A DNA stretch of 64,000 nucleotides, taken from NCBI RefSeq assembly GCF_041361465.1, contig NZ_JBGKAC010000002.1:496001-560000 (forward strand), in the 5' to 3' direction. A program made the position numbers and the translations under genes. The DNA comes from Halobaculum sp. MBLA0143 (lineage in GTDB: Archaea; Halobacteriota; Halobacteria; Halobacteriales; Haloferacaceae). The notes under the pieces were generated by a model that searched no databases, was not told the origin of the DNA, and worked only from the letters and a program-made list of their open reading frames with translations. Positions 1 to 7,164 of the stretch are shown here, one piece after another; position 1 is the stretch's first letter; each line of letters opens with the position of its first letter.

Positions 1-192
1 CGACGACCCCACACGGCACGTACACCGTCGTTTCGATCCGAAGTCCGGCCAGTTTGGGGACGGACTGCGTGTCTGCCGAGCCCACGAGACGACTACGCGA
101 GGAGAGAACACGGCCGTCGTCCGAACTGTCTGGCGACCGAGACGATCCTCGTCGGCCTGTGCGGCGGGTAACCTGGCGCACTACCCAGGGAG
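1..192. other. Window edge, no gene supported
   Basis: This stretch lies downstream of the pilin gene. Several frames stay open through it, as expected for GC-rich DNA, but none shows a recognisable motif or a convincing start. It may carry the end of a gene lying outside the window. Confidence 0.4.
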
Positions 193-798
193 TCACCCAC
201 CGTCGCGTGCTGTGGCGGTGACGGTGAAGATAACCTGCCTGCTGGGCTCGTGGACGACAGTGACGCGGACGGTCTCGCCGGGCGCGACCGGACACTCCGA
301 GGGGGTGAGTCGGAACGCGAAGCTGTCACCGACGACGAAGTTCGGGCCGGTGTCGGCGTGGAGCGCGCCGGCGGACCACTCCGCGTCGGGGCCGCCCTCG
401 TCGATCGGACTGTCGTCGCCCGCCGCGAAGTTCTCCTCGCCGTAGCCCAGGTTACCGAGCCCACTCCGGGTGGATGGGAGGTTCAGGATCTCGGCGCTGT
501 CGGTGTCACAGCCGGCCACGTCGCTCGTGTCGACCTGGACTCGGACGTTCGCAACCGGGACGGGGTCGCCGCCTCGGTGTGTGACCCGGACGACCCCGTC
601 GGCGAACCCGGACTGGGTCGGGAACTCGACACTCGACTGTGCGACCTGTGGCGCCGGCTGGCGTAACCCCTGGGCCGCGCCGTCGACGAAGACGAACACC
701 GTCCCGGCGAGGACGACGGTGACTGCGACCAACAGGACGACCGCGACGACACTCGAGACGCCGCGAGTCGTGCTCACCGAACCGTCTCTGAGACGCAC
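193..798 (-). CDS. Archaeal type IV pilin-like protein
   Basis: A 201-residue secreted protein with the class III signal layout of archaeal pilins: a short basic N-terminus (residues 1-13, ending TTRG), then one hydrophobic helix (VSSVVAVVLLVAVTVVLAG onward) that both anchors the subunit and forms the filament core. PibD-type peptidase would cut just before the helix. The rest is a beta-rich acidic domain with two cysteines and no other motif. It belongs with the haloarchaeal Pilin_N (DUF1628) family and would act in adhesion or surface filaments outside the membrane. It diverges from the histidine kinase gene that begins at 980; the 180-bp gap must hold both promoters. Which pilus it joins cannot be told. 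Confidence 0.85.
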   Translation of the reverse strand: MRLRDGSVSTTRGVSSVVAVVLLVAVTVVLAGTVFVFVDGAAQGLRQPAPQVAQSSVEFPTQSGFADGVVRVTHRGGDPVPVANVRVQVDTSDVAGCDTDSAEILNLPSTRSGLGNLGYGEENFAAGDDSPIDEGGPDAEWSAGALHADTGPNFVVGDSFAFRLTPSECPVAPGETVRVTVVHEPSRQVIFTVTATARDGG

Positions 799-979
799 GC
801 CTTCATCTACGAAGCGACGACTTTCAATCTACTGGGTCTGCCGGCACGAGTGGCGGCTGCGCCGTCGACGGCGGTGGGTTCGGGTCCCCTGGCTGGTGAC
901 GACTCGTTCGACGCCCGTCTGCCGGCCACGCGAAACACGGACCCAGGATACACGTCGCTGGGGCTCGACAGGGCTGACG

Positions 980-2416
980 GTGACCGAACGCACAGACGAC
1001 GGCGACCCTCGTGGCGGCGAGCCGTCTGACCACACGCGACAGTCCGGCGAGCCGTCGGACCCGGCAGTCGCTGCACGCCGGTTCGTGACAGAGCTCCTGG
1101 GCGACGGGGCGACGGGAGCAGTCGAGGAGCTGTTCGCCGACCCCGAGCGGGTGTCGATTCGAGCGGTCGACGGGCGTGCGTTCGACAGTCTCGACGCGCT
1201 CCGCGACTACTTCGGCCGGCTGTCCGACCGTCACAGGCGCCGGCTCCAGGTCGAACGGGTCGTCCGCGACGGCGACACGGCGGTCGTCCGGTGGCGGCCG
1301 GCAGACGACGACTCGACGGCGTCGGCGTCTCTGACGGAGGTGACCGTCGGCGACGGCGGGATCACGAGTCTCGCGGGAGAGTTGACACCGACGATGGACA
1401 CACCGGAGCCGGGGCGCGCCGGGGCGGCCGTCGCGCTCGGCGTCGGGGACTGTGTCGTCGTACTCGCCCCCGACGACACCGTGATCGAGGTGAACGACGC
1501 CGCGCTGGAGGCGTTCGACCGGGCGCGCACGGACGTGCTCGGCGAGCCGGTCACGGCGTTGTTGGGACCCTCGCCCGAGTTCGAGGTCGACGAGGAGTAC
1601 CTCGTCACCGGTCCGTTCGGACACCGCGAGTTCGAGGTTCGGGTGTTCGACGCCGGGGGCGGCGGGTACGACACGGCCCGTACGCTCGTCGCCCGAGACG
1701 TGACACAACGGCGCCGTCGCCAACAGCAACTGTCCGTGCTCAACCGCGTCCTCCGGCACAACCTCCGCAACGACCTGGACGTGATCCGGTCGCGTGTCGA
1801 CTACGCCCGTCGGGCGGGTGACGGAGACGTGGCCGAGACGCTGGCGGCCGCACGGGAGGCGGCGGACGACCTCCTGGCGACCGCGGGCGACGCCCGACGG
1901 GTCCAGTCGTTGCTGGAGGATCCGAACTGGCAGCGTGTCGACCTCCAGACGGTCGCCGAGGAAACAGTAGACCGGGCTCGCGAGGAGTTCCCCGACGCGA
2001 CGGTTCGGGCCGAGTCGGCGACGGACGCGACGGCGACGGAGGTGATCGAAGGGTTCGACCGCGCGGTGTGGGAGTTGGTCGAGAACGCCTGCGAGCACGC
2101 CGGGGTGGAGCCGACGGTCGTCGTCTCCGTAGAACGGGTCGGTCAGTTCCTCCGCCTGCGGGTGACCGACGACGGCCCCGGGCTCCCGGACGACGAACGG
2201 ATGGTGCTCAACCGAGCCGTCGAGACCTCGTTGGAACACGGGAGCGGGGTCGGACTGTGGCTGACGAAGTGGCTCGTCGACGCCTCCGGCGGTGCCGTCA
2301 CGTTCGCCGTCGACGACGGGACGACCGCCAGGGTGGACCTGTTCGACGGCGACCGGATGGACGCCGACGCGCTCCCCGACCACCGGACGGCGGCCCGTCT
2401 CTCGACACGGGGCTAG
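980..2416 (+). CDS. Soluble sensor histidine kinase with SnoaL-like and PAS-like N-terminus
   Basis: A 478-residue protein from GTG 980. The open frame continues upstream, but the residues there are basic and unlike haloarchaeal protein. Roughly residues 20-130 resemble a SnoaL/NTF2-like fold (start of domain AVAARRFVTELLGDG), residues 145-230 a PAS-like sensor, and then comes the kinase core: H-box LNRVLRHNLRN near residue 258, N-box ELVENACEHA, G1 DDGPGL and G2 GSGVGLWLT. The HNLRN H-box is typical of haloarchaeal kinases. No membrane segment is seen, so it probably senses a cytoplasmic signal. No response regulator is adjacent, so its partner is unknown. The SnoaL-like domain at the front is uncommon and could bind a small ligand. 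Confidence 0.82.
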   Translation: MTERTDDGDPRGGEPSDHTRQSGEPSDPAVAARRFVTELLGDGATGAVEELFADPERVSIRAVDGRAFDSLDALRDYFGRLSDRHRRRLQVERVVRDGDTAVVRWRPADDDSTASASLTEVTVGDGGITSLAGELTPTMDTPEPGRAGAAVALGVGDCVVVLAPDDTVIEVNDAALEAFDRARTDVLGEPVTALLGPSPEFEVDEEYLVTGPFGHREFEVRVFDAGGGGYDTARTLVARDVTQRRRRQQQLSVLNRVLRHNLRNDLDVIRSRVDYARRAGDGDVAETLAAAREAADDLLATAGDARRVQSLLEDPNWQRVDLQTVAEETVDRAREEFPDATVRAESATDATATEVIEGFDRAVWELVENACEHAGVEPTVVVSVERVGQFLRLRVTDDGPGLPDDERMVLNRAVETSLEHGSGVGLWLTKWLVDASGGAVTFAVDDGTTARVDLFDGDRMDADALPDHRTAARLSTRG

Positions 2417-2476
2417 TCAGAACCCTCTCGTCGGCCCCAAAACTCAAACGGCTAACACTCTTGTCTTGCAAATAAC

Positions 2477-3292
2477 GTGGTATCGAACGAATTCGCCGGG
2501 GGGCGTCGCGAGCTGACAGCGACGCTCCTCGACACGGACGAGTCGTGTCTCCTGATCGGTCCGTCGGCGACACTGCTGGGGGCCGTCGCCGACCTCGTGA
2601 TCGGGTCACCGGCGGAACTGCCGGCGGTGGACGTGTTGGCGGAAGCCGAGGCACTGAAGACGGCCAGAGAGGAGTTCCAGGTCGCCGCCGGGCTCGCGGA
2701 GGGGATCGCGGCCGACCGGCTCCGGATCCGGGTGTTCGACGAGCGGGCGGACACGACGTTGCTCGCGACGTCGTCGGCCGTGTACGCCGTCGTCGACGGC
2801 AGCAAGGCGGTCGGTGCGCTGGCGTCCGAGGCGGAGCCGCTCGTCGGCGGTGTGCGAGAGGCCTACCGCGAGAAGTTCGCGGACGCCGACAGCTTCGACT
2901 TCCGGCGACCGGCGCTGTCGCACACGATCCAGACGTTGGAAGAACAGCTCGGCGAGCCGGTCAGCGCGGAGTTCGAGCGCGCACTGGAGGGTGCAGAACG
3001 CGTCACCGGGTTGGACGCGGTCGTCACGCTGTTAGTCGTCGTCACGGCCCGCAACGAAGGGCTCCTGTACGACCTCAGCCAGTGGAGCGAAGACGTCGGG
3101 CTGGCGAGCAAGGCGACCGTCTCGCGCCGGAAGTCGCAACTGGAGGACACCGGGGTGGTCCTCACCGAGAAACAACCCATCGACATCGGGCGGCCACGAC
3201 TGCGTCTCGTGCTGGATCCAGACAGCGACTTAGCGGCTGCCGACCCGGAGGAACTGTGGCCACTCACCCGCGAGTATCTGCCCACCGCCTGA
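2477..3292 (+). CDS. tbsP: TbsP-like transcriptional regulator
   Basis: A 271-residue haloarchaeal protein of the DUF5821/TbsP type. The N-terminal part (about 1-190) is an alpha/beta domain that opens with DESCLLIGPSATLLGAVADL. The C-terminal part holds a helix-turn-helix (LLYDLSQWSEDVGLASKATV followed by SRRKSQLEDTG, about residues 195-235). TbsP of Haloferax is described as acting with the sugar-responsive regulator TrmB on central carbon genes such as gapII. The name is given from family resemblance, not from a search. The GTG at 2477 is the first start after the kinase stop, 60 bp downstream. The gene stands alone and is followed by the large repeat array, so any relation to partition is only positional. 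Confidence 0.75.
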   Translation: MVSNEFAGGRRELTATLLDTDESCLLIGPSATLLGAVADLVIGSPAELPAVDVLAEAEALKTAREEFQVAAGLAEGIAADRLRIRVFDERADTTLLATSSAVYAVVDGSKAVGALASEAEPLVGGVREAYREKFADADSFDFRRPALSHTIQTLEEQLGEPVSAEFERALEGAERVTGLDAVVTLLVVVTARNEGLLYDLSQWSEDVGLASKATVSRRKSQLEDTGVVLTEKQPIDIGRPRLRLVLDPDSDLAAADPEELWPLTREYLPTA

Positions 3293-3414
3293 ACCGGAGC
3301 CTCTCTTTTCGGCGCTCCTCACAGCCGAGACAGACAGAGTAGTCGTCGCGGTGACGTGGGGTAGGGTACCCGCTCGTCTGTCGTCGGTAGCTGCGGTGCA
3401 TTTCTGTTCTTCCT

Positions 3415-4377
3415 ACCTGTTACAGACATCTGTACGGTATTTCTGTTACCATTGTCTGTTACAGGTGACTGTCATCGATGTCTGTCACCGTCGTCTGCCG
3501 CAGGCTCGGACACTTCCGACTGTGTGGTTGTCGTGCCAGTCCGTGTGCACCTTGTCTGTACTAGCCGTCTGTGATGGTAATCTGTTACATCTGTCTGTAT
3601 GCACTGTCTAGAACAGTCGCTCTCGACGGTGTGCTGTATCGGCAATCCGTGACAGCTGTCTGTGAGGCGCCCGTGTGCCGGTCGAGGCAGTCTGCGTGAC
3701 GATCGTCTGTGACGTTTGTCTGTAATACTTGTCAGTAACGGACTTCTGTAACGGCTGTTCGTAGCCGTCGACTCTCGAAACGTCGGTGTCGCTGTCGACC
3801 ACTGTTACGTCTGTAACAGTTATCTGTTACGAACTTCTGTAACAGACGGCTATCAATTTGGCCTGTTACAGAAGTCTGCTACAGACGTTCGTGCCGAAGA
3901 TCTAGTACTACGGGTCGTCACAGTTCACAGCGGACAGCTGTCACGCCTGCCTGATCGTCGGTCATCTGTTACTCTCATCTGTTACGTCTGCTACAGTCAC
4001 TTCTCGCTCGTTTGTCTGTTACAGGTACCTGTTACAAATATCTATTACAAGCATCTGTTACAGCAATCTGTTACAGTCATCTGTTACGTCTGTCTGTTGT
4101 CCTTGTCTGCTACCCTCGTCTGGAACGCCTCTCGTCTCGGTCGTGTGTCTGGGTCGAGTGACGCACAGTCCACGACGATCGATCCGGGGGTAGCCACGTT
4201 CGGCCGGACAGCTCGTCTGTTACAGACAGTCGTTACAGACAGCTATCACAGACAAGTCTGTGTACACCAGCAACGACCGACTACGGCGTGTGTCTGTAAC
4301 AGGTATCTGTAACAGAAGTCTGTAACAGACGTTCGGGACAAAAGTGCAGGACAGATGTCTGACACAGACTTATCTGG
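3415..4377 (+). repeat. 13-bp-period degenerate iteron array (candidate centromere or operator)
   Basis: Nearly 1 kb without a gene is filled by short repeats on a 13-bp period. The unit is close to RTCTGTTACAGNN, with the core CTGT(T/A)ACAG, a 9-bp pseudo-palindrome. A clean run lies at 4014-4135, where nine successive units (gtctgttacaggt, acctgttacaaat, atctattacaagc and so on) keep exact 13-bp register. Other runs in register are at 3415-3505, 3708-3760 and 3790-3890, and from 4291 to the parA TATA box the core is inverted. By eye there are about 15 CTGTTAC and 5 CTGTAACAG copies, plus many decayed ones. The array ends in the parA promoter, suggesting a partition site that also represses parA. 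It is not a CRISPR: there are no long repeats or unique spacers. Confidence 0.85.
4368..4377 (+). promoter_or_regulatory. TATA-like box for parA
   Basis: The sequence ACTTATCTGG is centred about 26 bp before GTG 4398, the spacing expected for a leaderless haloarchaeal transcript. The last repeat unit (GTCTGACACAGAC) directly abuts it, so a protein bound there could block TBP/TFB. Confidence 0.55.
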
Positions 4378-4397
4378 AGTGACGACGAACGGGGCGT

Positions 4398-5390
4398 GTG
4401 ATCAGAGCAGTCGTCTACTCCGAGTCGGGTGGGACGTACAAGACGACGATGACGGCCAACCTCGCGGTGGCGTTGGAACGGATGGGGCTCGACACGCTCG
4501 TCGTCGACCTCGATCCACAGGAGGGGAACCTCACGAGTCTGTTCGACACCGGCACGGACCGGAGCGATCCCGAGGCGGACAACCTCGTGAAACACGTTCT
4601 GGAGATGCCAGACGGGCCGTTCGCGGACCTGATCGAGACGACCGACGAGGGCGTCGACATCGTCCCGAGCCACGACATGCTCGGCGACTTCACCTCCAAC
4701 CTCGAGCAGAAGATCTCCTACGAGACGGGGATGCAGAACACGACGCGAGAGGAGTACCCCCGGTTCGAACTCCTGTACCGACTGCTGTGGGAGCGCGAAC
4801 AGCTCCAGTCGGAGTACGACGCGATCCTCATCGACCCCAACGCGCGGGCGGAGGACCTGTTGTACAACGCGATCTACGCGCTCCGGACGCTCGTCGCCCC
4901 GGTCAAGCCCGCTGGAAAGGGGAACCTCAGTCTCTCGGGACTCGAAGAGCTCGTCGGCAACATGGAGGAACGACTCGACATCGCGGTGGGGCTCTCCTGT
5001 GTGGTGCCGTCCGGGGTCGGACAGACGAACGCCCACCGGCAGTACCGACAGCAGTTCGACGACACGGACGCCTTCGCCACCCCGGTGACGATCAGGGACC
5101 GCGAGAGCCTGATGGACGCCATGTGGGAGGCCCGAGGCTCCGCGTTCAAAGTGGTCGAAGAACGCTGGAAGACGTTCGAGCAGGACGGGGAGATGGTGAG
5201 CGAGGCCGGTCGCCGCCGAGTGCGCGACCGGGAGGTCGACACGCTCCAACGACTGTTCGAGCTCGCAAACTACGTGGCGACGGACACCTACGACGCCGCC
5301 GTCGAGTCGACACTGGAACTGGACATCGAGGGACGGGACACGCGGGAGATCGACCTCGACGGCTCCGAGCCCGCGGAGGTGTCGTCATGA
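4398..5390 (+). CDS. parA: ParA-family (MinD/ParA) partition ATPase
   Basis: A 330-residue P-loop ATPase of the ParA/SIMIBI class, presumed to segregate the replicon or position cargo on the nucleoid. The deviant Walker A is at residues 8-16 (ESGGTYKTT): the catalytic lysine before TT is kept, but the usual KGGxGKTT signature lysine is replaced. Walker A' is seen in LVVDLDPQEGNLTSLFD (about 36-52), and an IDPNARAEDLLYNA block matches the Walker B/switch II region. The start at GTG 4398 is set by the TATA-like box 26 bp upstream and the immediate ParA N-terminal strand (IRAVVYSESGG). The stop overlaps the next start as ATGA, so the two genes form an operon behind the iteron array. Confidence 0.9.
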   Translation: MIRAVVYSESGGTYKTTMTANLAVALERMGLDTLVVDLDPQEGNLTSLFDTGTDRSDPEADNLVKHVLEMPDGPFADLIETTDEGVDIVPSHDMLGDFTSNLEQKISYETGMQNTTREEYPRFELLYRLLWEREQLQSEYDAILIDPNARAEDLLYNAIYALRTLVAPVKPAGKGNLSLSGLEELVGNMEERLDIAVGLSCVVPSGVGQTNAHRQYRQQFDDTDAFATPVTIRDRESLMDAMWEARGSAFKVVEERWKTFEQDGEMVSEAGRRRVRDREVDTLQRLFELANYVATDTYDAAVESTLELDIEGRDTREIDLDGSEPAEVSS

Positions 5391-6007
5391 AAGACGGCTC
5401 CGGCGATCTCGACTTCGGCCGCGACGACGGGGACGAGGGAGACGAGACGGAGAGTGACGACGCAGGGCACAGTAGCGAGGAAGCCGAAACTGTGTCCGGG
5501 GCGGTAGACGAAGGGACCGTCGACGAGAGCACAGCCGTCGAGAACCCCGGCGTCGACAGTTCGAGCGTCGGTAGCGGTGAAGAGACGAGCACCGGTGACA
5601 CGGGTGTCGGCAGTTCGAGTGTCGAAAGCGAGGCAGTCGGAGGTGGTAGCGGTGGCGCCGAGCGAGTCGGCAACGAGCCCGGAGTCGAGACAGAGCGAGA
5701 CAGTGGCTCCGAGACGCCAGGAGGCGACGACCACGGGACGGGCTCGACCGGAGGTGTCGGGAGTAAGTACCCGTACCTCGTTCGGCGGAGTAACGTGGGC
5801 GACGAACGGGGAAAGCGGCTGGAGATCCACGTCCGCGAGCACGTCGCCGACCGCGAAGCGGCGTTCCGCTCCCGTCTGGCCGAACTGCTCGGCACAGACG
5901 AGGTGTCGAAGACGGACGCACGGGAGTTCGCACTCGTCGCGGCGATGGAGCACCCGGAACTCGTCGCCGAGCAGATGCGTGCCGAAGGGTTCGACGAACT
6001 CGGGTAG
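5387..6007 (+). CDS. ParA-operon partner with acidic disordered region and conserved C-terminus
   Basis: A 206-residue protein whose ATG overlaps the parA stop (ATGA), so translation is probably coupled. Residues 1-125 are low-complexity and rich in Glu, Asp, Ser, Gly and Thr, surely disordered. Residues 126-206 form a basic/acidic helical domain that begins with KYPYLVRRSNVGDERGKRLE and ends MEHPELVAEQMRAEGFDELG. Position and layout fit the ParB or adaptor slot of an archaeal partition cassette, with the C-terminal domain as the likely binder of the 13-bp repeats or of ParA. I see no ParB/Srx box II and no clear helix-turn-helix. The partition role is inference from context. Confidence 0.8.
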   Translation: MKDGSGDLDFGRDDGDEGDETESDDAGHSSEEAETVSGAVDEGTVDESTAVENPGVDSSSVGSGEETSTGDTGVGSSSVESEAVGGGSGGAERVGNEPGVETERDSGSETPGGDDHGTGSTGGVGSKYPYLVRRSNVGDERGKRLEIHVREHVADREAAFRSRLAELLGTDEVSKTDAREFALVAAMEHPELVAEQMRAEGFDELG

Positions 6008-6361
6008 CCGGAGGCGGCGTCACTCCGTGGCTCCCGTCGTTTCGTATAGCGCTCTGTGGTTTACTCTCTACCGAACGGTGAGCGCGGACGGACCGACGTG
6101 AACGCCGCGGCCGGGACGCGACGCCTGGAGTACGTCGGTGTCGGTGGGAGAGTGGTAGTGAGAACGTCGCAGAATCAGTTCCGACGGGAGTTATCGGGGG
6201 AATCTACACCTCGGCGGAGGTACAGCACTGCTCGATGGGGGCGTGTGCTCGTCTCTACGATCCGACACAGAGGTGCGAATCGTCCGGAGCGGCCGACGGA
6301 GGCGAGGCACCGGCAACGGAGCCGACGGGAGCGATAGCGACGCAGGCGGGAAACAGTCGAT
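6008..6361. other. Gene-free stretch between parA operon and dead orc
   Basis: No gene is supported here. The only notable signal is an ORB-like sequence at 6178-6200 (separate entry). The stretch probably held the origin and promoter of the now-broken orc gene. Confidence 0.45.
6178..6200 (+). other. Possible degenerate origin recognition box
   Basis: The sequence begins GTTCCGACGGGAGT and ends TTATCGGGGG. It resembles the haloarchaeal ORB layout of a TTCC half, a GGAA-like half and a terminal G-run. It lies about 180 bp before the dead orc gene on the same strand. One weak copy is thin evidence. Confidence 0.3.
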
Positions 6362-6735
6362 CCAAGAGATGCCCACAGCGACGGCTCCGCGTCGGTGTTC
6401 GTCGACCGAGACCTGGTCGGGCCGGACACGATCGCCGACGAGGAACGGATCGTTGACGGGACCAACAGTTGGAGTCCGTGGTGTCGTACCTCCGGGCGGC
6501 GTTGGGGGGAAACCGACCGCCGAATATGCTCTTGTACGGGCTCGCCGGGACGAGGAAGTCACTGATCGTCGGTGGCGTCACCGAGCAGATCGTCGACCTG
6601 TGTGAGTCACAAGGTGAACCGTTCGGTATCGTCGACATCAACTGCCAGCCTATCGACACCCTCGACCAGGCGGTGTACAAACTCGTCCAGACCGTCGCAG
6701 TCGACCACCTCGTGGCTGGCCCGGACGATTCGAGT
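6362..6735 (+). pseudogene. Broken orc1/cdc6 replication initiator (N-terminal remnant)
   Basis: Two frames together read as the N-terminus of an Orc1/Cdc6 protein. From about 6380 the frame gives SASVFVDRDLVGPDTIADE. One base is missing near 6457, and the next frame continues LESVVSYLRAALGGNRPPNM, LLYGLAGTRKS and DTLDQAVYKLVQTVAVDH. In intact relatives the joint reads DRDQQLESVV, which one inserted C restores. The Walker A is also damaged: GLAGTRKS stands where GPAGTGKS is expected, with both an invariant-type glycine and the proline changed. Similarity ends near 6735, so the lid, wing-helix and most of the AAA domain are gone. It lies 355 bp after the parA operon and suggests a decayed origin. 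Confidence 0.82.
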
Positions 6736-7164
6736 ACCGACGAGTCAGAGAGTGTCAGATCTTCGGAGAGGGTACGCTTCGTCGTCGGGGTTCGTAGCGT
6801 AGAGTGTCGGAGCTTCGGTGGTCGGTTACTCGGTCGGCAGGGGGAGTGCAGGGCTGTCGCGGGGACAGAACGAATCAGTGGCTTCGACAGAGGTCCGGCA
6901 CAGCGAGAGTAGAAGACTCGTCCGATAGGTAGGGAGGCCGGTCAATCGGGCACGAGAGTAGAGCTACGGTGTTGTCGAGGCGTCGGAAGTACGAGGGATC
7001 ACTCTCCCGGCTGCCACGAGCTACAGATCGACGACGGGGGTGGTGCGACAACCCCGTGGTGAGCGCTCCTCGACTCCCACCAAGGCCGTGAGGTCGGGGC
7101 GTCGGGACCGAGCGATTCGAGACGCCGCGACAGCCTTTTTGTATGTCGACTTCTCGTTTCCGAA
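6736..7164. other. Gene-free stretch downstream of dead orc
   Basis: No recognisable coding signal is seen. This is probably the eroded remainder of the orc gene plus the promoter region of the histidine kinase that starts at 7165; a T-run (CCTTTTTGTATGTC) at about 7134-7147 may serve as its TATA region. Confidence 0.4.

Noticed and set aside
824-2383. Long minus-strand open frame of 519 codons opposite the histidine kinase
   Set aside because: It is the antisense of a well-supported kinase and its product is Arg/Pro/Gly-rich with no motif. GC-rich DNA keeps such frames free of stops.
4150-4200. tRNA-like or ORB-like sequence in the GATCGATCCGGGGGTAGC region
   Set aside because: It cannot form a cloverleaf and lacks a TTCC/GGAA dyad. 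It is a gap between repeat runs.
3415-4377. CRISPR array in the repeat-rich kilobase before parA
   Set aside because: The units are 13 bp, degenerate and contiguous. There are no 25-37-bp identical repeats with unique spacers, and no cas genes are near.
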